Below are positions 40,961 to 54,818 of a stretch of 64,000 nucleotides of DNA, in pieces. Numbering within the stretch: position 1 is the stretch's first letter; each line of letters opens with the position of its first letter. The stretch covers positions 213,440 to 277,439 of the forward strand of contig JAKZAN010000058.1 in NCBI GenBank assembly GCA_023053545.1, read 5' to 3'. The DNA comes from Lepidurus packardi (Eukaryota > Arthropoda > Branchiopoda > Notostraca > Triopsidae). The notes below the pieces were generated by a model. The model searched no databases, was not told where the DNA came from, and saw only the letters and a program-made list of their open reading frames with translations. The position numbers and the translations under genes were made by a program.

Positions 40961-43630
40961 ACGGACTGAATTAATTCCTTACGGACTGAATTAATACCTT
41001 ACGGACTGAATTAAATCCTTACGGACTGAATTAATTCCTTACGGACTGAATTAATTCCTTACGGACTGAAATAATTCCTTACTGACTGAAATAATTCCTT
41101 ACTGACTGAATTAATTCCTTACGGACTGAACTAATTCCTTACGGACTGAATTAATTCCTTACGGACTTAATTAATTCCTTACGGACTTAATTAATTCCTT
41201 ACGGACTGAATTAATTCCTTACGGACTGAATTAATTCTTTAGGATTGATTGAATTCCGTTCTTACTGAATTATTTCCTTACGGACTGAATTATTTCCTTA
41301 CGGACTGAATTAATTCTTTAGGATTGATTGAATTCCATTCTTACTGAATTAATTCCTTACGGACTGAATTATTTCATTACGGACTGAATTAATTCTTTAG
41401 GATTGATTGAATTCCATTCTTACTGAAATAATTCCTTACGGACTGAATTAATTCCTTACGGACTGAATCAATTCCTTACGGACTGAATTAATTCCTTACG
41501 GACTGAATTAATTCCTTACGGACTGAATTAATACCTTACGGACTGAATTAAATCCTTACGGACTGAATTAATTCCTTACGGACTTAATTAATTCCTTACG
41601 GACTTAATTAATTCCTTACGGACTATATATAATTCCTTACGGACTGAATTAATTCATTACGGACTGAATTAATTCCTTACGGACTGAATTAATTCCTTAC
41701 GGACTGAATTAATTCCTTACGGACGGAATTAATTCTTTACGGACTTAATTAATTCCTTACGGACTTTATGAATTCCTTACGTACTTAATTAATTCTTTAC
41801 GGTCTGAATTAATTCCTTACGGACTGATTTAATTCATTATGGACTTAACTAATTCCGTAAGGAATGAATGAATTAATTACGGACTGAGTTAATTCCTTAC
41901 GGACTGAAATAATTCCTTACTGACTGAAATAATTCCTTACTGACTGAATTAATTCCTTACGGACTGAATTAATTCCTTACGGACTGAATTAATTCCTTAC
42001 GGACTGAATCAATTCCTTACGGACTGAATTAATTCATTACGGACTGAATTAATTCCTTACGGACTGAATTAATTCCTTACGGACTGAATTAATTCATTAC
42101 GGACGGAATTAATTCTTTACGGACTTAATTCATTCCTTACGGACTTAATTAATTCCTTACGGACTGAATTAATTCATTATGGACTTAACTAATTCATTAC
42201 GGACGGAATTAATTCTTTACGGACTTAATTCATTCCTTACGGACTTAATTAATTCCTTACGGACTGAATTAATTCATTATGGACTTAACTAATTCCGTAA
42301 AGAATGAATGAATTAATTACGGACTGAAATAATTCCTTACGGACTGAATTAATTCCTTACGGACGGAATCAATTCCTTACGGACGGAATTAATTCCTTAC
42401 GGACTGAATTAATTCCTTACGGACTGAATTAATTCCTTACGGATTGAATTAATTCCTTACGTACTTCATTAATTCCTTACGGTATAAATTAATTCCGAAC
42501 GGATTTTATTAATTCCTTACGGACTGAATTAATTCATTACGGACTTAATTAATCCATTACGGACTGAATTATTTCCTTACGTACTGAAGTTATTCCTCAC
42601 GGACTGAATTAATTCCTTACGGACTGAATGAATTCATTACGGACTGAATACCTTACTACCTTAATACCTATCGGACTGAATTAAATCCTTACGGACTTAA
42701 TTAATTCCTTACTGACTTAATTAATTCCTTACGGACTTAATTAATTCCTTACGGACTAAATTAATTCCCTACGGACTGAATTAATTCATTACGGACTGAA
42801 TTAATTCCTTACGGACTGAATTAATTCCTTACGGACCTAATTAATTCCTTACGTACTTAATTAATTCTTTACGGTCTGAATTAATTACGTACGGATTTAA
42901 GTAATTCCTTACGGACTGAAATAATTCCTTACGGACTGAATTAATTCCTTACGGACTGAATCAATTCCTTACGGACTGAATTAATTCCTTACGGACTGAA
43001 TTATTTCCTTACGGGCTGAATTAATTCTTTAGGATTGATTGAATTCCATTCTTACTGAATTAATTCCTTACGGACTGAACTATTTCCTTACGGACTGAAT
43101 TAATTCTTTAGGATTGATTGAATTCCATTCTTACTGAAATAATTCCTTACGGACTGAATTAATTCCTTACGGACTGAATCAATTCCTTACGGACTGAATT
43201 AATTCCTTACGGACTGAATTAATTCCTTACGGACTGAATTAATACCTTACGGACTGAATTAAATCCTTACGGACTGAATTAATTCCTTACGGACTTAATG
43301 AATTCCTTACGGACTTAATGAATTCCTTACGGACTTAATGAATTCCTTACGGACTATATTAATTTCTTACGGACTGAATTAATTCATTACGGACTGAATT
43401 AATTCCTTACGGACTGAATTAATTCCTTACGGACTGAATTAATTCCTTACGGACGGAATTAATTCTTTACGGACTTAATTAATTCCTTACGGACTTTATG
43501 AATTCCTTACGTACTTAATTAATTCTTTACGGTCTGAATTAATTCCTTACGTACTGATTTAATTCATTATGGACTTAACTAATTCCGTAAGGAATGAATG
43601 AATTAATTACGGACTGAGTTAATTCCTTAC

Positions 43631-45420
43631 GGACTGAAATAATTCCTTACTGACTGAAATAATTCCTTACTGACTGAATTAATTCCTTACGGACTGAATT
43701 AATTCCTTACGGACTGAATTAATTCCTTACGGACTGAATCAATTCCTTACGGACTGAATTAATTCATTACGGACTGAATTAATTCCTTACGGACTGAATT
43801 AATTCCTTACGGACTTAATTAATTCCTTACGGACTGAATTAATTCCTTACGGACTGAATTAATTCTTTAGGATTGATTGAATTCCGTTCTTACTGAATTA
43901 TTTCCTTACGGACTGAATTATTTCCTTACGGACTGAATTAATTCTTTAGGATTGATTGAATTCCATTCTTACTGAATTAATTCCTTACGGACTGAATTAT
44001 TTCATGACGGACTGAATTAATTCTTTAGGATTGATTGAATTCCATTCTTACTGAAATAATTCCTTACGGATTGAATTAATTCCTTACGGACTGAATCAAT
44101 TCCTTACGGACTGAATTAATTCCTTACGGACTGAATTAATTCCTTACGGACTGAATTAATACCTTACGGACTGAATTAAATCCTTACGGACTGAATTAAT
44201 TCCTTACGGACTTAATTAATTCCTTACGGAATTAATGAATTCCTTACGGACTATATTAATTCCTTACGGACTGAATTAATTCATTACGGACTGAATTAAT
44301 TCCTTACGGACTGAATTAATTCCTTACGGACTGAATTAATTCCTTACGGACGGAATTAATTCTTTACGGACTTAATTAATTCCTTACGGACTTTATGAAT
44401 TCCTTACGTACTTAATTAATTCTTTACGGTCTGAATTAATTCCTTACGGACTGATTTAATTCATTATGGACTTAACTAATTCCGTAAGGAATGAATGAAT
44501 GAATTACGGACTGAGTTAATTCCTTACGGACTGAAATAATTCCTTACTGACTGAAATAATTCCTTACTGACTGAATTAATTCCTGACGGACTGAATTAAT
44601 TCCTTACGGACTTAATTAATCCATTACGGACTGAATTATTTCCTTACGTACTGAAGTTATTCCTCACGGACTGAATTAATTCCTTACGGACTGAATGAAT
44701 TCATTACGGACTGAATATCTTACTACCTTAATACCTTACGGACTGAATTAAATCCTTACGGACTTAATTAATTCCTTACGGACTTAATTAATTCCTTACG
44801 GACTTAATTAATTCCTTACGGACTAAATTAATTCCCTACGGACTGAATTAATTCATTACGGACTGAATTAATTCCTTACGGACTGAATTAATTCCTTACG
44901 GACCTAATTAATTCCTTACGGACGGAATTAATTCTTTACGGACCTAATTAATTCCTTACGTACTTAATTAATTCTTTACGGTCTGAATTAATTCCGTACG
45001 GATTTAGTTAATTCCTTACGGAATTAATTAATTCCTTACGTACTTAATTAAATCTTTACGGTCTGAATTAATTCCGTACGGATTTAAGTAATTCCTTACG
45101 GACTGAAATAATTCCTTACGGACTGAATTAATTCCTTACGGACTGAATCAATTCCTTACGGACTGAATTAATTCCTTACGGACTGAATTATTTCCTTACG
45201 GACTGAATTAATTCTTTAGGATTGATTGGATTCCCTTATTACTTATTTAATTCCTTACGGACTGAACTATTTCCTTGCGGACTGAATTAATTCTTTAGGA
45301 TTGATTGAATTCCATTCTTACTGAAATAATTCCTTACGGACTGAATTAATTCCTTACGGACTGAATTAATTCCTTACGGACTGAATTAATTCTTTACGGA
45401 GGGAATTAATTCTTTACGGA
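43631..45420 (+). repeat. Nested 1.8-kb duplication in H1, first copy
   Basis: TTCATGACGG at 44,001 recurs at 46,006, and the series TTTAGGATTG then CCGTTCTTACTGAATT near 43,861 recurs at 45,866, both 2,005 bp away. Past about 44,510 the offset becomes 1,985 (CTGAATATCTTACTACC at 44,711 and 46,696) because the second copy lacks one GAAATAATTCC monomer. The shared series ends at GGAGGGAATTAATTC near 45,400 and 47,380. The 216-bp spacer between the copies is itself another copy of the 43,780-43,990 region. Confidence 0.82.
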
Positions 45421-47261
45421 CTGAATTAATTCCTTACGGACTGAATTAATTCCTTACGGACTTAATTAATTCCTTACGGACTGAATTAATTCCTTACGGA
45501 CTGAATTAATTCTTTAGGATTGATTGAATTCCGTTCTTACTGAATTATTTCCTTACGGACTGAATTATTTCCTTACGGACTGAATTAATTCTTTAGGATT
45601 GATTGAATTCCATTCTTACTGAATTAATTCCTTACGGACTGAAATAATTCCTTACTGACTGAAATAATTCCTTACTGACTGAATTAATTCCTTACGGACT
45701 GAATTAATTCCTTACGGACTGAATTAATTCCTTACGGACTGAATCAATTCCTTACGGACTGAATTAATTCATTACGGACTGAATTAATTCCTTACGGACT
45801 GAATTAATTCCTTACGGACTTAATTAATTCCTTACGGACTGAATTAATTCCTTACGGACTGAATTAATTCTTTAGGATTGATTGAATTCCGTTCTTACTG
45901 AACTATTTCCTTACGGACTGAATTATTTCCTTACGGACTGAATTAATTCTTTAGGATTGATTGAATTCCATTCTTACTGAATTAATTCCTTACGGACTGA
46001 ATTATTTCATGACGGACTGAATTAATTCTTTAGGATTGATTGAATTCCATTCTTACTGAAATAATTCCTTACGGATTGAATTAATTCCTTACGGACTGAA
46101 TCAATTCCTTACGGACTGAATTAATTCCTTACGGACTGAATTAATTCCTTACGGACTGAATTAATACCTTACGGACTGAATTAAATCCTTACGGACTGAA
46201 TTAATTCCTTACGGACTTAATTAATTCCTTACGGAATTAATGAATTCCTTACGGACTATATTAATTCCTTACGGACTGAATTAATTCATTACGGACTGAA
46301 TTAATTCCTTACGGACTGAATTAATTCCTTACGGACTGAATTAATTCCTTACGGACGGAATTAATTCTTTACGGACTTAATTAATTCCTTACGGACTTTA
46401 TGAATTCCTTACGTACTTAATTAATTCTTTACGGTCTGAATTAATTCCTTACGGACTGATTTAATTCATTATGGACTTAACTAATTCCGTAAGGAATGAA
46501 TGAATGAATTACGGACTGAGTTAATTCCTTACTGACTGAAATAATTCCTTACTGACTGAATTAATTCCTGACGGACTGAATTAATTCCTTACGGACTTAA
46601 TTAATCCATTACGGACTGAATTATTTCCTTACGTACTGAAGTTATTCCTCACGGACTGAATTAATTCCTTACGGACTGAATGAATTCATTACGGACTGAA
46701 TATCTTACTACCTTAATACCTTACGGACTGAATTAAATCCTTACGGACTTAATTAATTCCTTACGGACTTAATTAATTCCTTACGGACTTAATTAATTCC
46801 TTACGGACTAAATTAATTCCCTACGGACTGAATTAATTCATTACGGACTGAATTAATTCCTTACGGACTGAATTAATTCCTTACGGACCTAATTAATTCC
46901 TTACGGACGGAATTAATTCTTTACGGACCTAATTAATTCCTTACGTACTTAATTAATTCTTTACGGTCTGAATTAATTCCGTACGGATTTAGTTAATTCC
47001 TTACGGAATTAATTAATTCCTTACGTACTTAATTAAATCTTTACGGTCTGAATTAATTCCGTACGGATTTAAGTAATTCCTTACGGACTGAAATAATTCC
47101 TTACGGACTGAATTAATTCCTTACGGACTGAATCAATTCCTTACGGACTGAATTAATTCCTTACGGACTGAATTATTTCCTTACGGACTGAATTAATTCT
47201 TTAGGATTGATTGGATTCCCTTATTACTTATTTAATTCCTTACGGACTGAACTATTTCCTT
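45198..47261 (+). repeat. 2,064-bp stretch present in H1, absent from H2
   Basis: H2 follows H1 at a 7,961-bp offset up to 53,158 (partner 45,197). From that point it follows H1 at 5,897 bp: TGCGGACTGAATTAATTC at 53,158 matches 47,261. The difference is 2,064 bp. The switch lies in the short run TATTTCCTT, identical on both sides. It is best read as loss by unequal exchange between the nested copies; gain in H1 after the H duplication is the alternative. Confidence 0.85.
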
Positions 47262-47405
47262 GCGGACTGAATTAATTCTTTAGGATTGATTGAATTCCAT
47301 TCTTACTGAAATAATTCCTTACGGACTGAATTAATTCCTTACGGACTGAATTAATTCCTTACGGACTGAATTAATTCTTTACGGAGGGAATTAATTCTTT
47401 ACGGA
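45636..47405 (+). repeat. Nested 1.8-kb duplication in H1, second copy
   Basis: Partner of the preceding segment, with the same rare variants: TTCATGACGG, GGAATTAATGAATTCC, GGACTATATT, GAATGAATGAATTACGG, GAATATCTTACTACC, TTGGATTCCC and TTACTTATTTAATTCC. Private difference: CTGAACTATTTCC near 45,900 where the first copy has CTGAATTATTTCC. Only one copy of this 1.8-kb segment is present in H2, made of the left part of the first copy joined to the right part of the second. Confidence 0.8.
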
Positions 47406-48921
47406 CTTAATTCATTCCTTACGGACTTAATTAATTCTTTACGGTCTGAATTAATTCGTTACGGACTGAATTAATTCATTATGGACTTAACTAATTCCAT
47501 ATGGAATGAATGAATTAATTACGGACTGAAATAATTCCTTACGGACTGAATTAATTCCTTACGGACGGAATCAATTCCTTACGGACTGAATTAATTCCTT
47601 ACGGACTGAATTAATTCCTTACGGACTAAATTATTTCCTTACGGACTGAATTAATTCTTTAGGATTGATTGAATTCCATTCTTACTGAATTAATTCTTTA
47701 CGGACTGAACTATTTCCTTTCGGACTGAATTAATTCCTTACATACTGAATCAATTCCTTACGGACTGAATTAATTCCTTACGGACTGAATTAATTTCTTA
47801 CGTACTTAATTAATTCCTTACGGTATAAATTAATTCCGAACGGATTTTATTAATTCCTTAAGGACTGAATTAATTCATTACGGACTTAATTAATCCATTA
47901 CGGACTTAATTATTTCCTTACGTACTGAAGTTATTCCTCACGGACTGAATTAATTCCTTACGGACTGAATTAATTCCTTACGGACTGAATACCTTACTAC
48001 CTTAATACCTTACGAACTGAATTAAATCCTTACGGACTTAATTAATTCCTTACTGACTTAATTAATTCCTTACGGACTTAATTAATTCCTTACGGACTAA
48101 ATTAATTCCCTACGGACTGAATTAATTCATTACGGACTGAATTAATTCCTTACGGACTGAATTAATTCCTTACGGACTGAATTAATTCTTTAGGATTGAT
48201 TGAATTCCATTCTTACTGAATTAATTCCTTACGGACTGAATTATTTCCTTACGGACTGAATTAATTCTTTAGGATGGATTGAATTCCATTCTTACTGAAA
48301 TAATTCCTTACGGACTGAATTAATTCCTTACGGACTGAATCAATTCCTTACGGACTGAATTAATTCCTTACGTACTGAAGTTATTCCTTACGGATTGAAT
48401 TAATTCCTTACGGACTGAATTAATTCCTTACGGACTGAATTAATACCTTACGGACTGAATTAAATCCTTACGGACTGAATTAATTCATTACGGACTTAAT
48501 TAATCCATTACGGACTTAATTATTTCCTTACGTACTGAAGTTATTCCTCACGGACTGAATTAATTCCTTACGGACTGAATTAATTCCTTACGGACTGAAT
48601 ACCTTACTACCTTAATACCTTACGGACTGAATTAAATCCTTACGGACTTAATTAATTCCTTACGGACTTAATTAATTCCTTACGGACTTAATTAATTCCT
48701 TACGGACTAAATTAATTCCCTACGGACTGAATTAATTCATTACGGACTGAATTAATTCCTTACGGACTGAATTAATTCCTTACGGACCTAACTAATTCCT
48801 TACGGACGGAATTAATTCTTTACGGACCTAATTAATTCCTTACGTACTTAATTAATTCTTTACGGTCTGAATTAATTACGTACGGATTTAAGTAATTCCT
48901 TACGGACTGAAATAATCCCTT

Positions 48922-51900
48922 ACGGACTGAATTAATTCCTTACGGACTGAATTAATACCTTACGGACTGAATTAAATCCTTACGGACTGAATTAATTCCT
49001 TACGGACTGAATTAATTCCTTACGGACTGAAATAATTCCTTACTGACTGAAATAATTCCTTACTGACTGAATTAATTCCTTACGGACTGAACTAATTCCT
49101 TACGGACTGAATTAATTCCTTACGGACTTAATTAATTCCTTACGGACTTAATTAATTCCTTACGGACTGAATTAATTCCTTACGGACTGAATTAATTCTT
49201 TAGGATTGATTGAATTCCGTTCTTACTGAATTATTTCCTTACGGACTGAATTATTTCCTTACGGACTGAATTAATTCTTTAGGATTGATTGAATTCCATT
49301 CTTACTGAATTAATTCCTTACGGACTGAATTATTTCATTACGGACTGAATTAATTCTTTAGGATTGATTGAATTCCATTCTTACTGAAATAATTCCTTAC
49401 GGACTGAATTAATTCCTTACGGACTGAATCAATTCCTTACGGACTGAATTAATTCCTTACGGACTGAATTAATTCCTTACGGACTGAATTAATACCTTAC
49501 GGACTGAATTAAATCCTTACGGACTGAATTAATTCCTTACGGACTTAATTAATTCCTTACGGACTTAATTAATTCCTTACGGACTATATATAATTCCTTA
49601 CGGACTGAATTAATTCATTACGGACTGAATTAATTCCTTACGGACTGAATTAATTCCTTACGGACTGAATTAATTCCTTACGGACGGAATTAATTCTTTA
49701 CGGACTTAATTAATTCCTTACGGACTTTATGAATTCCTTACGTACTTAATTAATTCTTTACGGTCTGAATTAATTCCTTACGGACTGATTTAATTCATTA
49801 TGGACTTAACTAATTCCGTAAGGAATGAATGAATTAATTACGGACTGAGTTAATTCCTTACGGACTGAAATAATTCCTTACTGACTGAAATAATTCCTTA
49901 CTGACTGAATTAATTCCTTACGGACTGAATTAATTCCTTACGGACTGAATTAATTCCTTACGGACTGAATCAATTCCTTACGGACTGAATTAATTCATTA
50001 CGGACTGAATTAATTCCTTACGGACTGAATTAATTCCTTACGGACTGAATTAATTCATTACGGACGGAATTAATTCTTTACGGACTTAATTCATTCCTTA
50101 CGGACTTAATTAATTCCTTACGGACTGAATTAATTCATTATGGACTTAACTAATTCATTACGGACGGAATTAATTCTTTACGGACTTAATTCATTCCTTA
50201 CGGACTTAATTAATTCCTTACGGACTGAATTAATTCATTATGGACTTAACTAATTCCGTAAAGAATGAATGAATTAATTACGGACTGAAATAATTCCTTA
50301 CGGACTGAATTAATTCCTTACGGACGGAATCAATTCCTTACGGACGGAATTAATTCCTTACGGACTGAATTAATTCCTTACGGACTGAATTAATTCCTTA
50401 CGGATTGAATTAATTCCTTACGTACTTCATTAATTCCTTACGGTATAAATTAATTCCGAACGGATTTTATTAATTCCTTACGGACTGAATTAATTCATTA
50501 CGGACTTAATTAATCCATTACGGACTGAATTATTTCCTTACGTACTGAAGTTATTCCTCACGGACTGAATTAATTCCTTACGGACTGAATGAATTCATTA
50601 CGGACTGAATACCTTACTACCTTAATACCTATCGGACTGAATTAAATCCTTACGGACTTAATTAATTCCTTACTGACTTAATTAATTCCTTACGGACTTA
50701 ATTAATTCCTTACGGACTAAATTAATTCCCTACGGACTGAATTAATTCATTACGGACTGAATTAATTCCTTACGGACTGAATTAATTCCTTACGGACCTA
50801 ATTAATTCCTTACGTACTTAATTAATTCTTTACGGTCTGAATTAATTACGTACGGATTTAAGTAATTCCTTACGGACTGAAATAATTCCTTACGGACTGA
50901 ATTAATTCCTTACGGACTGAATCAATTCCTTACGGACTGAATTAATTCCTTACGGACTGAATTATTTCCTTACGGGCTGAATTAATTCTTTAGGATTGAT
51001 TGAATTCCATTCTTACTGAATTAATTCCTTACGGACTGAACTATTTCCTTACGGACTGAATTAATTCTTTAGGATTGATTGAATTCCATTCTTACTGAAA
51101 TAATTCCTTACGGACTGAATTAATTCCTTACGGACTGAATCAATTCCTTACGGACTGAATTAATTCCTTACGGACTGAATTAATTCCTTACGGACTGAAT
51201 TAATACCTTACGGACTGAATTAAATCCTTACGGACTGAATTAATTCCTTACGGACTTAATGAATTCCTTACGGACTTAATGAATTCCTTACGGACTTAAT
51301 GAATTCCTTACGGACTATATTAATTTCTTACGGACTGAATTAATTCATTACGGACTGAATTAATTCCTTACGGACTGAATTAATTCCTTACGGACTGAAT
51401 TAATTCCTTACGGACGGAATTAATTCTTTACGGACTTAATTAATTCCTTACGGACTTTATGAATTCCTTACGTACTTAATTAATTCTTTACGGTCTGAAT
51501 TAATTCCTTACGTACTGATTTAATTCATTATGGACTTAACTAATTCCGTAAGGAATGAATGAATTAATTACGGACTGAGTTAATTCCTTACGGACTGAAA
51601 TAATTCCTTACTGACTGAAATAATTCCTTACTGACTGAATTAATTCCTTACGGACTGAATTAATTCCTTACGGACTGAATTAATTCCTTACGGACTGAAT
51701 CAATTCCTTACGGACTGAATTAATTCATTACGGACTGAATTAATTCCTTACGGACTGAATTAATTCCTTACGGACTTAATTAATTCCTTACGGACTGAAT
51801 TAATTCCTTACGGACTGAATTAATTCTTTAGGATTGATTGAATTCCGTTCTTACTGAATTATTTCCTTACGGACTGAATTATTTCCTTACGGACTGAATT

Positions 51901-54818
51901 AATTCTTTAGGATTGATTGAATTCCATTCTTACTGAATTAATTCCTTACGGACTGAATTATTTCATGACGGACTGAATTAATTCTTTAGGATTGATTGAA
52001 TTCCATTCTTACTGAAATAATTCCTTACGGATTGAATTAATTCCTTACGGACTGAATCAATTCCTTACGGACTGAATTAATTCCTTACGGACTGAATTAA
52101 TTCCTTACGGACTGAATTAATACCTTACGGACTGAATTAAATCCTTACGGACTGAATTAATTCCTTACGGACTTAATTAATTCCTTACGGAATTAATGAA
52201 TTCCTTACGGACTATATTAATTCCTTACGGACTGAATTAATTCATTACGGACTGAATTAATTCCTTACGGACTGAATTAATTCCTTACGGACTGAATTAA
52301 TTCCTTACGGACGGAATTAATTCTTTACGGACTTAATTAATTCCTTACGGACTTTATGAATTCCTTACGTACTTAATTAATTCTTTACGGTCTGAATTAA
52401 TTCCTTACGGACTGATTTAATTCATTATGGACTTAACTAATTCCGTAAGGAATGAATGAATGAATTACGGACTGAGTTAATTCCTTACGGACTGAAATAA
52501 TTCCTTACTGACTGAAATAATTCCTTACTGACTGAATTAATTCCTGACGGACTGAATTAATTCCTTACGGACTTAATTAATCCATTACGGACTGAATTAT
52601 TTCCTTACGTACTGAAGTTATTCCTCACGGACTGAATTAATTCCTTACGGACTGAATGAATTCATTACGGACTGAATATCTTACTACCTTAATACCTTAC
52701 GGACTGAATTAAATCCTTACGGACTTAATTAATTCCTTACGGACTTAATTAATTCCTTACGGACTTAATTAATTCCTTACGGACTAAATTAATTCCCTAC
52801 GGACTGAATTAATTCATTACGGACTGAATTAATTCCTTACGGACTGAATTAATTCCTTACGGACCTAATTAATTCCTTACGGACGGAATTAATTCTTTAC
52901 GGACCTAATTAATTCCTTACGTACTTAATTAATTCTTTACGGTCTGAATTAATTCCGTACGGATTTAGTTAATTCCTTACGGAATTAATTAATTCCTTAC
53001 GTACTTAATTAAATCTTTACGGTCTGAATTAATTCCGTACGGATTTAAGTAATTCCTTACGGACTGAAATAATTCCTTACGGACTGAATTAATTCCTTAC
53101 GGACTGAATCAATTCCTTACGGACTGAATTAATTCCTTACGGACTGAATTATTTCCTTGCGGACTGAATTAATTCTTTAGGATTGATTGAATTCCATTCT
53201 TACTGAAATAATTCCTTACGGACTGAATTAATTCCTTACGGACTGAATTAATTCCTTACGGACTGAATTAATTCTTTACGGAGGGAATTAATTCTTTACG
53301 GACTTAATTCATTCCTTACGGACTTAATTAATTCTTTACGGTCTGAATTAATTCGTTACGGACTGAATTAATTCATTATGGACTTAACTAATTCCATATG
53401 GAATGAATGAATTAATTACGGACTGAAATAATTCCTTACGGACTGAATTAATTCCTTACGGACGGAATCAATTCCTTACGGACTGAATTAATTCCTTACG
53501 GACTGAATTAATTCCTTACGGACTAAATTATTTCCTTACGGACTGAATTAATTCTTTAGGATTGATTGAATTCCATTCTTACTGAATTAATTCCTTACGG
53601 ACTGAACTATTTCCTTTCGGACTGAATTAATTCCTTACATACTGAATCAATTCCTTACGGACTGAATTAATTCCTTACGGACTGAATTAATTTCTTACGT
53701 ACTTAATTAATTCCTTACGGTATAAATTAATTCCGAACGGATTTTATTAATTCCTTAAGGACTGAATTAATTCATTACGGACTTAATTAATCCATTACGG
53801 ACTTAATTATTTCCTTACGTACTGAAGTTATTCCTCACGGACTGAATTAATTCCTTACGGACTGAATTAATTCCTTACGGACTGAATACCTTACTACCTT
53901 AATACCTTACGAACTGAATTAAATCCTTACGGACTTAATTAATTCCTTACTGACTTAATTAATTCCTTACGGACTTAATTAATTCCTTACGGACTAAATT
54001 AATTCCCTACGGACTGAATTAATTCATTACGGACTGAATTAATTCCTTACGGACTGAATTAATTCCTTACGGACTGAATTAATTCTTTAGGATTGATTGA
54101 ATTCCATTCTTACTGAATTAATTCCTTACGGACTGAATTATTTCCTTACGGACTGAATTAATTCTTTAGGATGGATTGAATTCCATTCTTACTGAAATAA
54201 TTCCTTACGGACTGAATTAATTCCTTACGGACTGAATCAATTCCTTACGGACTGAATTAATTCCTTACGTACTGAAGTTATTCCTTACGGATTGAATTAA
54301 TTCCTTACGGACTGAATTAATTCCTTACGGACTGAATTAATACCTTACGGACTGAATTAAATCCTTACGGACTGAATTAATTCATTACGGACTTAATTAA
54401 TCCATTACGGACTTAATTATTTCCTTACGTACTGAAGTTATTCCTCACGGACTGAATTAATTCCTTACGGACTGAATTAATTCCTTACGGACTGAATACC
54501 TTACTACCTTAATACCTTACGGACTGAATTAAATCCTTACGGACTTAATTAATTCCTTACGGACTTAATTAATTCCTTACGGACTTAATTAATTCCTTAC
54601 GGACTAAATTAATTCCCTACGGACTGAATTAATTCATTACGGACTGAATTAATTCCTTACGGACTGAATTAATTCCTTACGGACCTAACTAATTCCTTAC
54701 GGACGGAATTAATTCTTTACGGACCTAATTAATTCCTTACGTACTTAATTAATTCTTTACGGTCTGAATTAATTACGTACGGATTTAAGTAATTCCTTAC
54801 GGACTGAAATAATTCCTT
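48922..54818 (+). repeat. Block H2, 5,897-bp copy of the super-repeat
   Basis: No gene. From 48,922 to 53,158 it copies 40,961-45,197. From 53,158 to 54,818 it copies 47,261-48,921: TCCATATGGAATG at 47,496 and 53,393, GGACCTAACT at 48,784 and 54,681, and GGATGGATTG at 48,272 and 54,169 all fit a 5,897-bp offset. A few single-base differences are visible, for example TAATCCCTTACGG near 48,916 against TAATTCCTTACGG near 54,813. After 54,818 the sequence continues with TGAATCAATTCC instead of TGAATTAATACC, so a third copy does not follow. Confidence 0.88.

Larger units (their letters stand above)
40961..48921 (+). repeat. Block H1, 7,961-bp copy of a tandem super-repeat
   Basis: No gene. H1 and H2 share a long series of private variants at a constant 7,961-bp offset: GACTATATATAATTCC (41,621 and 49,582), GGACTTTATG (41,761 and 49,722), ACCTATCGG (42,666 and 50,627), GGACTATATTAATTTC (43,351 and 51,312), TTCATGACGG (44,001 and 51,962) and CTGAATATCTTACTACC (44,711 and 52,672). 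The constancy over more than 3 kb means almost no indels since duplication. H1 starts where similarity begins (40,961 with partner 48,922), so its length equals the offset and the copies abut. It contains a nested duplication and a 2,064-bp stretch absent from H2. Confidence 0.88.

Noticed and set aside
41621-41636. TATA-box-like GACTATATATAATTCC as a promoter
   Set aside because: It is a 1-bp-longer variant monomer (again at 49,582) inside the array with no transcription unit or other promoter feature near it.
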